Origin: Algoriphagus lacus
GTDB lineage: Bacteria > Bacteroidota > Bacteroidia > Cytophagales > Cyclobacteriaceae
NCBI RefSeq assembly: GCF_003583985.1
Contig: NZ_QXML01000003.1
Coordinates: 62,001-126,000, forward strand
DNA length: 64,000 bases
Direction of reading: 5' to 3'
In this document: positions 33,459 through 42,662 of the stretch, piece after piece
Position numbering within the stretch: position 1 is the first letter of the stretch
Layout of the letters: every line of letters begins with the position of its first letter
The notes under the pieces: generated by a model
What the model saw: only the letters and a program-made list of their open reading frames with translations
The model's database searches: none
Told to the model about the DNA's origin: nothing
Translations under genes and position numbers: made by a program

Positions 33459-33884
33459 TTAGGATCGGAACCATTTGATCAGACGGCAGGTGTTTGTGCC
33501 GTTTTTGGATTCAAATTCGATTTCATCCATGATCTTCTTAACCAAAATGATGCCTAAGCCTCCTTTGCGTTTTTCTACCATGACTTTTTTGAGGTCAGGG
33601 ACTTCATATTCCAAAATATTGAATGCCTCTCCATGGTCGGAAATTTCAAAAATCAATTTTTCAGAAGAATCCTTTACCTCCAAATGTATGAGGTCTTGGG
33701 GATTACAACCGTGAGAATGGATAATCAGGTTGGCACAGACTTCCTCAACTGCCAGTGTGACCTGGTGTTTTTCAATTTCAGAAAGAGAGGCTTTGTGCAG
33801 CGCTTGCTGCAAAAAAGCTCTAAGTTCAGAAAGAGCGGAGGTTTGACAAGAAAGATTAAGTCTATGCTTCATTTCAACCGGCAA
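33459..33884 (-). CDS. RsbW-like ATP-binding anti-sigma/switch kinase
   Basis: A 141-residue GHKL-fold kinase of the RsbW/SpoIIAB type. The N-box is AVEEVCANLIIHSHG, the G1 box is FEISDHGEAFNI and the G2-like loop is KRKGGLGIILVKKIMDEIEF. Such kinases bind or phosphorylate a STAS antagonist. The frame overlaps the STAS gene by 11 nt if the first ATG (33884) is used; the ATG at 33872 avoids this. No sigma-B type factor is known in this phylum, so the final target must be something else. Confidence 0.88.
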   Translation of the reverse strand: MPVEMKHRLNLSCQTSALSELRAFLQQALHKASLSEIEKHQVTLAVEEVCANLIIHSHGCNPQDLIHLEVKDSSEKLIFEISDHGEAFNILEYEVPDLKKVMVEKRKGGLGIILVKKIMDEIEFESKNGTNTCRLIKWFRS

Positions 33885-34206
33885 ATGCCATCGTTTTGTC
33901 CTGATAAATCGGGATCAATTGATCCAAACCAAGAATTTTGAACACCTCATACACCCGGGGCGTCAACTCACAAATCTTTAGATTAATACCCTGCTCCTGA
34001 AAATCTTCGAGATAAGACATAAATACCCCCAATCCCGCTGAAGAAATATATTCAAGATTTTTGCCGTCGATTAAGATGAACTTGCTTCCTCCTGCAATGA
34101 GTTCTTGGATCGCCTCATCAAGAATTACAGAGTTGCTCGCATCCACTTCCCCGGTGATACTTAGGATATCGTAGTTATTTTCTTTTGTTTTTTCCAGACG
34201 AAGCAT
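33874..34206 (-). CDS. STAS-domain anti-sigma factor antagonist (RsbV-like)
   Basis: A 110-residue single STAS domain. The phosphorylatable serine lies in LEYISSAGLGVFMSYL, and the N-terminal ITGEVDASNS matches SpoIIAA/RsbV. It is expected to be phosphorylated by the RsbW-like kinase and dephosphorylated by the SpoIIE-type phosphatase encoded just upstream. The three genes form a tight unit: phosphatase, antagonist, kinase. Confidence 0.92.
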   Translation of the reverse strand: MLRLEKTKENNYDILSITGEVDASNSVILDEAIQELIAGGSKFILIDGKNLEYISSAGLGVFMSYLEDFQEQGINLKICELTPRVYEVFKILGLDQLIPIYQDKTMAFAG

Positions 34207-34233
34207 GACTTACGTGTTCTTTATTAAATGGTT

Positions 34234-36306
34234 TTAAGAGGATATACTTTGAAATTTGACCACCATCATGGAATAGTCATCGTCAATCATCCCGTCTCCA
34301 CCTACAAAGGCATGAAGGGAATCAATTAAATGGTTTTGGATCTCACGTGGACTTTTGGTGTGGTGAATTTCTACTAGACTGCGGATGCGTTCAAATCCAA
34401 ATTGGTGTCCCTTTTGGTTTTTTGCTTCTACGATTCCATCCGTGATCAAAACCAGAATATCTCCAGCCTCATAGGTAAAGGTTCTTTCCTGAACGTGATT
34501 TTCATACTGCTTGTTTCTTAAAATTCCCAAACCGAGTCCATCGAAGAGCATAAACTCCGATTTTGCTTCCTTGGCTTGGTAAAATAAAGTGGGTACGTGA
34601 CCGGCTCGGGAATGACAGATTTTTTGCTCTGCAATATTGATCAGAAAAATGGAGGCAGTTATAAAATGGTTCCTTTCCAGGCATTTGCTCAAGGCTGAAT
34701 TTGCTTTGATCATAAATTGAGCAGGACTAAGGTTGAGCTGGATTAGGCTGTGAAATACTCCCTTCATCTGGGACATGTGAAATGCCGCAGAGGTTCCCTT
34801 TCCCGATACGTCCCCTATGATGAGTACATACCGGTTTTCATCCAATTTATAGGTGTCGTAATAATCACCCCCCACCTCATCGGCAGCATTGGAATAAGCG
34901 CAAATCTCAAAACTGTCGGGATGGTCCAATTTCGCAGGGAGCAAGGCTTTTTGTACCCGTTGGGCGATTTTCAGTTCTTCCTGGTATCGTTCATTTTGAA
35001 TAGCTTGATTAAGCAGGCGGTGATTTTCGACCGCAATGCAAGCCTGACGGACAAAAGTGGAAATGATGTTCACCATTTCCTTGTTGAATCCGTCGCGGAC
35101 TTCTTTGAAGAGGACCATTCGTCCAATCGTAGACTTATTGATTACCAAAGGAACCAAAAGCGCGGATTCGTAACGAGGGTGCTCAAGTTTGAGCGGTACA
35201 GGTTGAAGGAGTTCCGGGCTGTTTTCCGAGTTCCAATCGGTTGCTGACTTTTGATTTTTTATCAATTCCCAAAGCTCTTGTTTAGTAGGCTCATCCAGGA
35301 ACCTCAATTGGTTGATCCCTACCACCTGTTCTTCGGGGTTCATTTCGATCCAAGCACCATCAGAATAGGAAGCACTCATGCAGCTGTCCAGGAGAATATC
35401 CAACACCTGTTCTTCATTTTCCTCAGGTTGGATGGACTGGCTCAGCCGCTGGAAATTGATCGCTTCAGTAAGCTTTTGTTCAAAAACAGAGGAAGTGGGG
35501 AGATTGAAGAGGGTTACTAAAAAGCTGAAAAGCGCATATATAAAAATGAATCCAAAAAGTGCAACCAAAAACAAGTTGTCGGTCAGGTTGACTTGGTAGG
35601 TTTCTGCCTCACTGTATGCCAAAAGCCGCCGGAATAGATAGCCGGTGCAGATCAGAATAATAAATAGAAAAAGCAATGATTTCCACTTTTCCTTGAAAGT
35701 CAGGTAAGGAATCCACTTCAAATTGCCGGACAACACCGCTGAAATCACCAGAAGGATGACCATACCAAATAGGAAGCTGTAATCGAAATTGTTTTTATTG
35801 AAAAAGACAAAAAACATCGATCCCAGCATGGCAAATTCAAACGCTTGCCATTGTTTGACGACTGGTTTGTTTTTCTGATAAAGAATCAGGTGCTTCCAAA
35901 GCAGCGCAGATGAAATCAAAAAAACGGCCGTTAGGGCAAAGTTGACGTGGTAGAAGAAATTTTTGAGAAAAGGTTCCGATGCGAGTTTGCTTTCTCCCAT
36001 GGACAAATAGAAGAGCTCAATCAATAAGGCAACTCCACTTGCGAAAATACCTGTGGAAGCGGCACGCCAAAGCAGGTTCAGGAAATCACTTTGAATATTT
36101 TTGCCAATTGAATAGCTGTAAAACCCATAAAGGGTGAAAAAAAACAGGATCTCCAGGATCCAGGTAATTTCGTCGGAAATACCCGAATCCATTTCATTGA
36201 TTATTCCGAAAAGCCTGACCAAATCCACAAACAGCAAGGCCAGCCACACCAATATGGAGAGGAGGAGACTGAGTTTGCCGATATGGATAGCGGGAAGTTT
36301 GACCAT
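34234..36306 (-). CDS. Membrane-bound SpoIIE/RsbU-like PP2C phosphatase
   Basis: A 690-residue sensor phosphatase. About seven to eight hydrophobic helices fill residues 10-265, followed by a GAF-like domain (~280-430) and a C-terminal PP2C/SpoIIE domain with EVGGDYYDTYKLDENRYVL, IGDVSGKGTSAAFHMSQMKG and ILVLITDGIVEAKN, which carry the metal-binding aspartates. It should dephosphorylate the STAS protein in response to a membrane or ligand signal. It is the first gene of the three-gene partner-switch module. Confidence 0.92.
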   Translation of the reverse strand: MVKLPAIHIGKLSLLLSILVWLALLFVDLVRLFGIINEMDSGISDEITWILEILFFFTLYGFYSYSIGKNIQSDFLNLLWRAASTGIFASGVALLIELFYLSMGESKLASEPFLKNFFYHVNFALTAVFLISSALLWKHLILYQKNKPVVKQWQAFEFAMLGSMFFVFFNKNNFDYSFLFGMVILLVISAVLSGNLKWIPYLTFKEKWKSLLFLFIILICTGYLFRRLLAYSEAETYQVNLTDNLFLVALFGFIFIYALFSFLVTLFNLPTSSVFEQKLTEAINFQRLSQSIQPEENEEQVLDILLDSCMSASYSDGAWIEMNPEEQVVGINQLRFLDEPTKQELWELIKNQKSATDWNSENSPELLQPVPLKLEHPRYESALLVPLVINKSTIGRMVLFKEVRDGFNKEMVNIISTFVRQACIAVENHRLLNQAIQNERYQEELKIAQRVQKALLPAKLDHPDSFEICAYSNAADEVGGDYYDTYKLDENRYVLIIGDVSGKGTSAAFHMSQMKGVFHSLIQLNLSPAQFMIKANSALSKCLERNHFITASIFLINIAEQKICHSRAGHVPTLFYQAKEAKSEFMLFDGLGLGILRNKQYENHVQERTFTYEAGDILVLITDGIVEAKNQKGHQFGFERIRSLVEIHHTKSPREIQNHLIDSLHAFVGGDGMIDDDYSMMVVKFQSISS

Positions 36307-36402
36307 CGGAATGCTTTCGCAATTATACTGAAACGGAACTAATCCTGATTACAACAGATCCGTTCAAGCAGCTTTGTCCTGTTAAAAATTGTCAAGAACT
36401 GA

Positions 36403-36714
36403 TTACAGACATACCAATTCTTCCACCACACCTTTTCCAACTTTTTCTTCAATCAAAACCAAGACTTTGGATCTGTTTAGCATCAGTTCTTTTTTGATAG
36501 GGCCTGAGCTCAGTTTCACAAAAAGCTTTTTGTCTTTGATAAAAACAGAGGTAGTCCGATCTGAAATGGTCCGTCCAACTATTTCGCCCCAGGAACTTAT
36601 CAGGAGTTTTTCCTTGAATTTGTCTTCCAGCCTATATGCTTTCAGGAGCTCATTGAATGCGGCCTCAAGAGGTGCAGCTTCTTTCTTTCTTCCCGGATAG
36701 GAGTCGTTTTTCAT
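36403..36714 (-). CDS. DUF721 (DciA-like) protein
   Basis: A 103-residue protein of the DUF721 family. The core pattern LISSWGEIVGRTISDRTTSVFIKDKKLFVKL is recognisable across residues ~38-70 with the diagnostic W and the KH-like beta strands. DciA, the founding member, loads the replicative helicase DnaB in bacteria lacking DnaC. It lies alone between the partner-switch module and hemW. The family is clear; the helicase-loading role is inferred. Confidence 0.8.
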   Translation of the reverse strand: MKNDSYPGRKKEAAPLEAAFNELLKAYRLEDKFKEKLLISSWGEIVGRTISDRTTSVFIKDKKLFVKLSSGPIKKELMLNRSKVLVLIEEKVGKGVVEELVCL

Positions 36715-36807
36715 GTGATTACAAGCTGTTTTTTAAAGGCGGATAGAATCTCGAATTGTAAATAAATATTCTAATAGAGGGTGTTTTCGGACACACGAGT
36801 TCAAGAT

Positions 36808-37929
36808 TCAAAAGAAAAGTTCGGCAGCGATACTGTCAGCCAATAACATTCCCCTCTTTGTCAAAGATAAGGTATTGCCATCCCATCTCAGCCAATCCTG
36901 ACTTTCTAATTTCTCAATCTCATTTCTTTTGGCGAGGAGAATGTCCAATCCAAAATCAGTCGCCAATTCAGCCGGGGAAAGTCCCCAGATCGTCCGTAAT
37001 CCGGTCAGAATCCGGTCATTGATTTGATCATCAAGCGAGCTAGACTCTGTTTCAAAGGGGATTTGGTCAGACTCCAGGGATTTGAGGTAGCCGGGGTTTG
37101 TGGCAGGATTGAAACCTCGGTTTTTTCCATCAAAGGAGTGAGCACTCGGTCCAAGTCCAAGATAGGGGACACCTTTCCAGTAGTTTGTGTTGTGTAATGC
37201 AAATTGTCCGGGTTTTCCAAAATTGGATATCTCATATTGGACATATCCTGCTTTTTCAGCCTGAACTTGTAGCCATTCAAACTCCTCTGCCACAAAATCT
37301 TCTTCAGCAGGCTGAAATCGGCCTTTTTCAGTCCATTTGCCTAAAGCTGTTTTAGGTTCCATAGTTAGGGAATAAGCTGAGATGTGCCCTGGATTTTGTC
37401 GAATGGCCTCTTCCAAATCTTTTTTCCATAGGGAATGATCCGGATGAGGAAATCCATAAATCAGATCAATCGAGAATTTTTCAAATCCTGCATCCCGGCC
37501 CCTAGAAATTGCCTCCTTGGCTTCTAATGCGGAATGTGCGCGGTTGTAGAAACGCAGGACTTCCTCCTGAAAACTTTGAATTCCCAAGCTCAGGCGATCG
37601 ATTCCGGCTTTTTTCCAGCTCATCAGATTTTCGGATGAAAGATCGTCCGGATTAGCTTCCAACGTGACCTCTTTCCAGTCAGAGGAAAATGTTTTATTGA
37701 CTTTTTCCAACAAAAAATAAAGTTGTTTTTCCGAAAGTAAAGAAGGTGTGCCTCCTCCGAAATAGACGCTTTCGATTGTCTGACCTGATAAATAATCCTT
37801 CCGAAGCTCTATTTCTTTACCGATTGCCAATACCAGTTGATCCATTCGGCTCAGATTGGTGCTGAAGTGAAAGTCACAATAATGGCAAGCTTGCCTGCAA
37901 AATGGAATATGGATGTAGATGCCTGCCAA
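36808..37929 (-). CDS. hemW: Radical SAM heme chaperone HemW
   Basis: A 373-residue radical SAM protein formerly annotated as oxygen-independent coproporphyrinogen oxidase. The iron-sulfur motif is C11-x3-C15-x2-C18 followed by DF, as in HemW, which inserts heme into respiratory proteins; true HemN has a longer N-terminus. SVYFGGGTPSLL and GIDRLSLGIQSF follow. The frame has no upstream ATG and begins with TTG at 37929, giving the usual MAGIYIHIPFC opening. It is divergent from the Omp85-like gene. Confidence 0.92.
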   Translation of the reverse strand: MAGIYIHIPFCRQACHYCDFHFSTNLSRMDQLVLAIGKEIELRKDYLSGQTIESVYFGGGTPSLLSEKQLYFLLEKVNKTFSSDWKEVTLEANPDDLSSENLMSWKKAGIDRLSLGIQSFQEEVLRFYNRAHSALEAKEAISRGRDAGFEKFSIDLIYGFPHPDHSLWKKDLEEAIRQNPGHISAYSLTMEPKTALGKWTEKGRFQPAEEDFVAEEFEWLQVQAEKAGYVQYEISNFGKPGQFALHNTNYWKGVPYLGLGPSAHSFDGKNRGFNPATNPGYLKSLESDQIPFETESSSLDDQINDRILTGLRTIWGLSPAELATDFGLDILLAKRNEIEKLESQDWLRWDGNTLSLTKRGMLLADSIAAELFF

Positions 37930-37974
37930 GTGAATTCGATTAACTTGCGAATATAATCAATCCCGGATTGCACC

Positions 37975-39675
37975 TTGAAGTCGCGATTTTTGACGGTTTT
38001 TCTCTGGTTTACTTTTGCACAGGCTATGTGTCAGAGCCAGCTGGTTTTCAGGGTGGGGTGGACGCAAAGTCCAAATTCAAAAAGTCAGGCTATTCGGGAG
38101 TTTTCAGAAGAAACTAAAGCAAGAAAATTTGCTGACTCAGTCTCAGGGGCTTTTCAAAAGGAAGGCTTTTTGGAAGGATTCTTTTTGGAGGAAAAAAAAG
38201 CAGACACTCTTTTTTTGATTTGGAAGCCTGGCCCGCTCTTTCGCTGGAGCGAGATAAATGCCGGAAATGTCCCTACTGATTATCTGAAAGAATTGGGTAA
38301 GCCAGGGCTAAACTATCAGGAGCCGTTCATTTGGTCGCAAAAAGTATTGGAACTGGCAGAAAACCAAGGTTACCCATTCGCAGAATTAGCCTTGGATAGC
38401 CTACAGATTCGAGGAAGTTTGATTTCCGGAGTGATGGATTTCAGTTCGGGGCCGAGAATTACCTGGGACAGTTTGGAAATTGCAGGTGAAACAAAAACAT
38501 CAGAGCGCTATCTTCAGCAGCTTTCCGGCCTTGTCCCGGGAGAGCCATTTTCCCAAAAAGATCTTGAAAAGGCAACTCAGACCTTCCGCAGGTCAGCTTA
38601 TTTTACCTTGACGGAAGTTCCCCAGCTATCCTTTCAAACACAGCAAGCTAAGCCTGTTTTCACGGTTCGTGACCGAAGAGTAAATGTATTTGACGGGGTT
38701 ATCGGGCTTTTGCCCAATGAAAACGAACCGGGTAAAATGTTGATTACAGGAGAAGTCGACCTCCAACTTTACCATTTGGGGGGCAAAGGGCGCGATTTTT
38801 CGGTGAACTGGCAACGACTCAATATCCAATCTCAATCCCTTGAAATCAATGGAAAAGAGTCTTTTGTGTTCCGATCGCCATTGGATCTGAAAGCGGGATT
38901 TTCGTTGCTCAAGCAAGATTCAAGTTTTGTCAACCGAACATTTGAACTGGATTTTGGATATCGGATTTCAGATGATGGGTATCTTAATTTTTTCACCAGA
39001 AGGCAGGCCGGCGATTTGATTTCTCAGGAAGACCTTCAATCGGAGGAAATTTTGCCCGCAGCGATCGATTATCGCTGGAACCAATACGGAATAGGAATGG
39101 ACTGGAATACGCTTAATTCTCCTGTTTCACCACGGAGAGGAGGGCGAATCAAGGGGCAATTTTCACTGGGTAACAAGCGAATTATTCAGAACACCGGGAT
39201 TCCGGAAGAATTGTACCAAGGGCTTGAGGAATCTTCACCTCAATATCAGGGAAGTTTTTCAGCCGAAAAGCACATTTTCTTGAAACCAGCCTGGGGGATG
39301 TGGCTAAGAGGAGTGGGAGGGTTTCTCCAGAATCAAAATCTGTTTTTGAATGAACTATATCGGCTAGGAGGGTTAAAAAGTATCCGCGGCTTTAACGAGA
39401 AGAATTTTTTTGCGAAAAGCTATGCATACCTGAATGTTGAGCAGCGTTTGTTTTTTGATGAAAACTCTTTTTTGATCGTTTTTACGGATATGGGGTTGGT
39501 CGAAAATCCTTTTGAAGCTGAAAAAATTGATCATCCCTTTTCATTTGGAACTGGAATCAATTTGGACACTGACGGAGGATTATTCAGTTTTGTATTCGCG
39601 TTGGGAAAATCGAACTCCCAGCCATTGTCTTTTTCCTATTCCAGAATTCATTTTGGGTATCTGGCCAGGTTTTAG
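37975..39675 (+). CDS. Omp85-superfamily outer-membrane protein (TamA/BamA-like)
   Basis: A 566-residue exported protein with a signal peptide (cleavage near QAMCQ), one or two POTRA-like modules (residues ~90-250; VPGEPFSQKDLEKATQTFRR) and a 16-strand-type barrel region. RLGGLKSIRGFNEKNFF is the loop-6 [FY]RGF motif of Omp85 proteins. It is much shorter than BamA (898 residues in this window) and has fewer POTRA modules. The start is TTG at 37975, since a stop at 37954 leaves no ATG. It ends 15 nt before the DUF4271 gene and may insert particular outer-membrane clients. Confidence 0.85.
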   Translation: MKSRFLTVFLWFTFAQAMCQSQLVFRVGWTQSPNSKSQAIREFSEETKARKFADSVSGAFQKEGFLEGFFLEEKKADTLFLIWKPGPLFRWSEINAGNVPTDYLKELGKPGLNYQEPFIWSQKVLELAENQGYPFAELALDSLQIRGSLISGVMDFSSGPRITWDSLEIAGETKTSERYLQQLSGLVPGEPFSQKDLEKATQTFRRSAYFTLTEVPQLSFQTQQAKPVFTVRDRRVNVFDGVIGLLPNENEPGKMLITGEVDLQLYHLGGKGRDFSVNWQRLNIQSQSLEINGKESFVFRSPLDLKAGFSLLKQDSSFVNRTFELDFGYRISDDGYLNFFTRRQAGDLISQEDLQSEEILPAAIDYRWNQYGIGMDWNTLNSPVSPRRGGRIKGQFSLGNKRIIQNTGIPEELYQGLEESSPQYQGSFSAEKHIFLKPAWGMWLRGVGGFLQNQNLFLNELYRLGGLKSIRGFNEKNFFAKSYAYLNVEQRLFFDENSFLIVFTDMGLVENPFEAEKIDHPFSFGTGINLDTDGGLFSFVFALGKSNSQPLSFSYSRIHFGYLARF

Positions 39676-39690
39676 AGGTTGAACAGAAAT

Positions 39691-40800
39691 ATGTTAAAAA
39701 TTCGATTGCTCTTCCTTTTTTTTGTTTTCCTGAGCTTGGGTATCAACGCTCAGGTATTGGAAAATTATGATGGGCAATGGAAATCAGCCAAGGAGGAATC
39801 GTGGTTGGAAAGTAATAATCAGGTTGAGTTAGAAGTGGACTTGGTTTCATTTCCAGAGTCCGAACTCAGGATAAAGCTTCCATCCAAGTCTACAGTTTTT
39901 GTGAATGGTAGGCTCTGGCAATTAACTTCCGGTGATACCGTTTTCTACAAGTCCACAAGTGAATTTCGTTCGGAATTTGGAACTGAGAAGGCAACTTTTA
40001 CGGTAGTTAGTTCCAATTTGGAGTCTTTTAATACCAGCATACGAAAAGTATTGTCTAGGATTAATGATCAGGAATTGGCCTCTGGAGCAGTTGAAAGTGC
40101 GTTAAAATTTCGTTTTATCCCTCAACCAGTCAGGGATTTCTATTTTTCGGCTTTGTTTATTATCCTCTTTTTCGTGGCATTATATAAACTTGCCTACCCA
40201 TATTTACTTGCAGTGATGGTTCAGCCCTTGTCAGTTATCAGCGCGGAAGATTTTTCCGACAGTGGTAACCTGCAGAAATTCTTCTCTTTTGACATTATTT
40301 TCTACATTTTGATTGTTGGGATGATGATTTCCCAAGGTGCTGTTACGGGATTGGTAATTTATCGGAGAGAATGGTTGGAGACATGGATTGGATTGGATTT
40401 TTCAGCTTTACTGATGATTTGGCTTGTGGGATCGTTCATTATTACCATCCTGACGATTATGAAGTTTATTGGAATCCGGGTTGTTTCGTATTTGTTTGAT
40501 TTAGGCAAGGCGGAATTTTCCCATTTTTTTTACCTACTTCGGTTGATTGTTTTTGGGATTACAGTGGTGATTTTGATCGGAGCCTACTTTGTTGCGAATA
40601 ATTTCGCCGCTTTAGAGTCCGTATTTGGGATTTTGATCGCAGGATTCTTCTGGTTTTATATCCTGGGGGTGGTGGGTTTGTTCCTAATAATGATGAGTAG
40701 GCTGAGTTTTAAGAAATACCATTTATTTACTTACCTTTGCATCGCGGAATTAGTACCTTTTCTAATCCTTGCAAAATGGATTATGGTTCTAGGTCAATGA
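39691..40800 (+). CDS. DUF4271 membrane protein
   Basis: A 369-residue protein from the ATG at 39691 (an upstream TTG at 39679 is less likely). It has a signal peptide (cleavage after GINAQ), an extracytoplasmic domain of about 110 residues, then six to seven membrane helices (residues ~150-365), matching DUF4271 in Bacteroidota. The reaction is unknown. It directly precedes hemD and the type IX core cluster; DUF4271 next to hemD is a recurrent pairing in this phylum as far as I recall. Confidence 0.8.
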   Translation: MLKIRLLFLFFVFLSLGINAQVLENYDGQWKSAKEESWLESNNQVELEVDLVSFPESELRIKLPSKSTVFVNGRLWQLTSGDTVFYKSTSEFRSEFGTEKATFTVVSSNLESFNTSIRKVLSRINDQELASGAVESALKFRFIPQPVRDFYFSALFIILFFVALYKLAYPYLLAVMVQPLSVISAEDFSDSGNLQKFFSFDIIFYILIVGMMISQGAVTGLVIYRREWLETWIGLDFSALLMIWLVGSFIITILTIMKFIGIRVVSYLFDLGKAEFSHFFYLLRLIVFGITVVILIGAYFVANNFAALESVFGILIAGFFWFYILGVVGLFLIMMSRLSFKKYHLFTYLCIAELVPFLILAKWIMVLGQ

Positions 40801-40833
40801 CGTTTTTGAACTAAAATAAAGGAAAAAACTAGC

Positions 40834-41607
40834 ATGAGTGCAGCTCCAAAAGATCGCTTTAAGCCCGTAAAGAGTATCCTAGTTTCCCAGCCTAAACCTA
40901 CCGACGCAAATTCTCCATATCTGCTCTTGGCGGAAAAGTATAAGCTGAAAATTGACTTCCGGCAGTTTATTAAGGTTGAACCAGTTCCTCCAAAAGAATT
41001 CCGAAAGCAGAAAATTGACATCCTGAAGCATACGGCTATTATTTTTACTAGCCGAAATGCCATAGATCATTTCTTTGCTATTTGCAAAGAATTTAAGATC
41101 GAAATGCCTGCTGAAATGAAGTATTTTTGCATCTCAGACCAAACAGCGCATTATCTGCAAAAATACATCGTGATTCGAAAGCGTAAGCTTTTTGTTGGTC
41201 AAAAAGCAGCAGAGGATCTTTTTGATTATTTCAAGAAGCATAAAAACGAAAAATACCTTTTTCCTTGTTCTGATATCCGAAAGGATGATATCCCGGGTTA
41301 CATGGAAAAGCACGGCATATCTTTTACAGAGGCCATTATATATCACACTGTCGCTGCTGATCTTTCTGATTTAGCGGATGTGAAGTATGATATCCTGGCT
41401 TTTTTCAGTCCGTCTGGGATCAAATCTTTGAAACAGAATTTCCCCGACTTTGTACAAGGAAATACTAGGATCGCAGCCTTTGGTCCTACCACCGCCCAAG
41501 CAGTCCGAGATATGGGATTAATATTGGATATTGAAGCGCCTATGCCTAATGCGCCAAGTATGACCGGTGCTTTGGAACTTTATATCAAAAAGGCCAATAA
41601 TTTGTAA
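40834..41607 (+). CDS. hemD: Uroporphyrinogen-III synthase family protein
   Basis: A 257-residue HemD-family protein. HemD closes the linear tetrapyrrole to uroporphyrinogen III, the last common precursor of heme and cobalamin. The two-lobed pattern shows AIIFTSRNAIDHFF near residue 66, FPCSDIRKDDIPGYM, DILAFFSPSGIKSL and RIAAFGPTTAQAVRDMG, all family marks. It is 33 nt after the DUF4271 gene and 74 nt before porP. No other heme-synthesis enzyme is in the window (HemW is a heme chaperone). Confidence 0.9.
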   Translation: MSAAPKDRFKPVKSILVSQPKPTDANSPYLLLAEKYKLKIDFRQFIKVEPVPPKEFRKQKIDILKHTAIIFTSRNAIDHFFAICKEFKIEMPAEMKYFCISDQTAHYLQKYIVIRKRKLFVGQKAAEDLFDYFKKHKNEKYLFPCSDIRKDDIPGYMEKHGISFTEAIIYHTVAADLSDLADVKYDILAFFSPSGIKSLKQNFPDFVQGNTRIAAFGPTTAQAVRDMGLILDIEAPMPNAPSMTGALELYIKKANNL

Positions 41608-41681
41608 TTCTTAGAATCATTTTCTGTGGTTTTTCAGTTTAAATTCATACACTAGTTTAAAATTGGAGAAACCATTGCCAA

Positions 41682-42662
41682 ATGACTATCAAAAGCCGAT
41701 TGGATAACTTTTTGAAGCTTGGATTTTTAGGAATTCTGTTTTTTATCACAGGATATATTCAGGCCCAACAAGACGCGCAATTTACTCAGTACATGTTCAA
41801 TGGCATGTATTATAATCCTGCTTTTGCGGGAAAGGAGAGTGGTTATAGATTTTCAGCACTCCATCGTTCCCAATGGGCTAATTACACCACCAGTTCCGGG
41901 CAGGGAGGTGCCCCAGTGACTCAATTAATTACAGCAGAGGGAAGGTTGGATGCCAAAAATATTGGTTATGGCCTTACAATTGTGAATGATCAAATCGGTG
42001 CTACAGGAAATTTGGAAATTAACCTTCAAGGCAGCTACCAGAAAAAAATAAATCGCGCAACCTTAAGTTTTGGAGGATACCTGGGTATGTTTTCAAGTTC
42101 GTTGGATTACGGGGAGATAATTGTAGTCAATCCCGAACCAAACTTACCCCAATCAGGAAAAGAAAGTCAAATGGCTGTTGATTTTGGTGCTGGCATTCTT
42201 TATGACAGAGGAAAGTATTATTTGGGTTTAAGCACAAAACATCTAACTCAGCCTTCTTTTGATTTCGGTGATGCTTCCTATGCAAATCAATTAAAGAATC
42301 ATTCTTATATACTATTCGGTTATCGGGTTCGTCCAATAGGCCAGTTGAGAATTGAGCCAAGTCTCCTGATTAAAACGGTCTCGTTCAATAATTTTTCATA
42401 CGATGTGAGCGTTATGGCAACACATCAAAATAAAATCAATGGTGGAATTGCCTATAGAGGAGAAGAATCAGTCTCATTTATTCTTGGGTACAGTTTGTTA
42501 AGGGACAATTCCTTAAAACTGGGCTATGCATTTGATTTGGTGGTTGGAGGATTGGAAGCTAAATCTCCAACTAGCCATGAACTAATGCTTAGATATGTTC
42601 TTCCTACGGTAAGTCGGGAAGTTGAGCGGGTTATTCAGAGAACCCCTAGGTATAGATTTTAG
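41682..42662 (+). CDS. porP: Type IX secretion outer-membrane protein PorP/SprF
   Basis: A 326-residue outer-membrane barrel of the PorP/SprF family. After the signal peptide (cleavage in YIQAQQ) the hallmark DAQFTQYMFNGMYYNPAFAG appears, then FSALHRSQWANY. PorP is needed for type IX secretion and for anchoring surface proteins such as those with type B C-terminal domains. It is directly followed by gldK-gldL-gldM-gldN, the same order as porPKLMN in Porphyromonas gingivalis. Confidence 0.95.
   Translation: MTIKSRLDNFLKLGFLGILFFITGYIQAQQDAQFTQYMFNGMYYNPAFAGKESGYRFSALHRSQWANYTTSSGQGGAPVTQLITAEGRLDAKNIGYGLTIVNDQIGATGNLEINLQGSYQKKINRATLSFGGYLGMFSSSLDYGEIIVVNPEPNLPQSGKESQMAVDFGAGILYDRGKYYLGLSTKHLTQPSFDFGDASYANQLKNHSYILFGYRVRPIGQLRIEPSLLIKTVSFNNFSYDVSVMATHQNKINGGIAYRGEESVSFILGYSLLRDNSLKLGYAFDLVVGGLEAKSPTSHELMLRYVLPTVSREVERVIQRTPRYRF

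Noticed and set aside
33459..33884. Reading the RsbW-like protein as a histidine sensor kinase
   Set aside because: It lacks a dimerisation/phosphoacceptor domain and is too short; its STAS and SpoIIE neighbours fix it as a partner-switch kinase.
36389..36700. 103-codon plus-strand frame
   Set aside because: Antisense to the DUF721 gene, which has family motifs; no evidence for the antisense frame.
36808..37929. Annotation as coproporphyrinogen III oxidase HemN
   Set aside because: The short N-terminus with the radical SAM cysteines at residues 11-18 fits HemW, not HemN.
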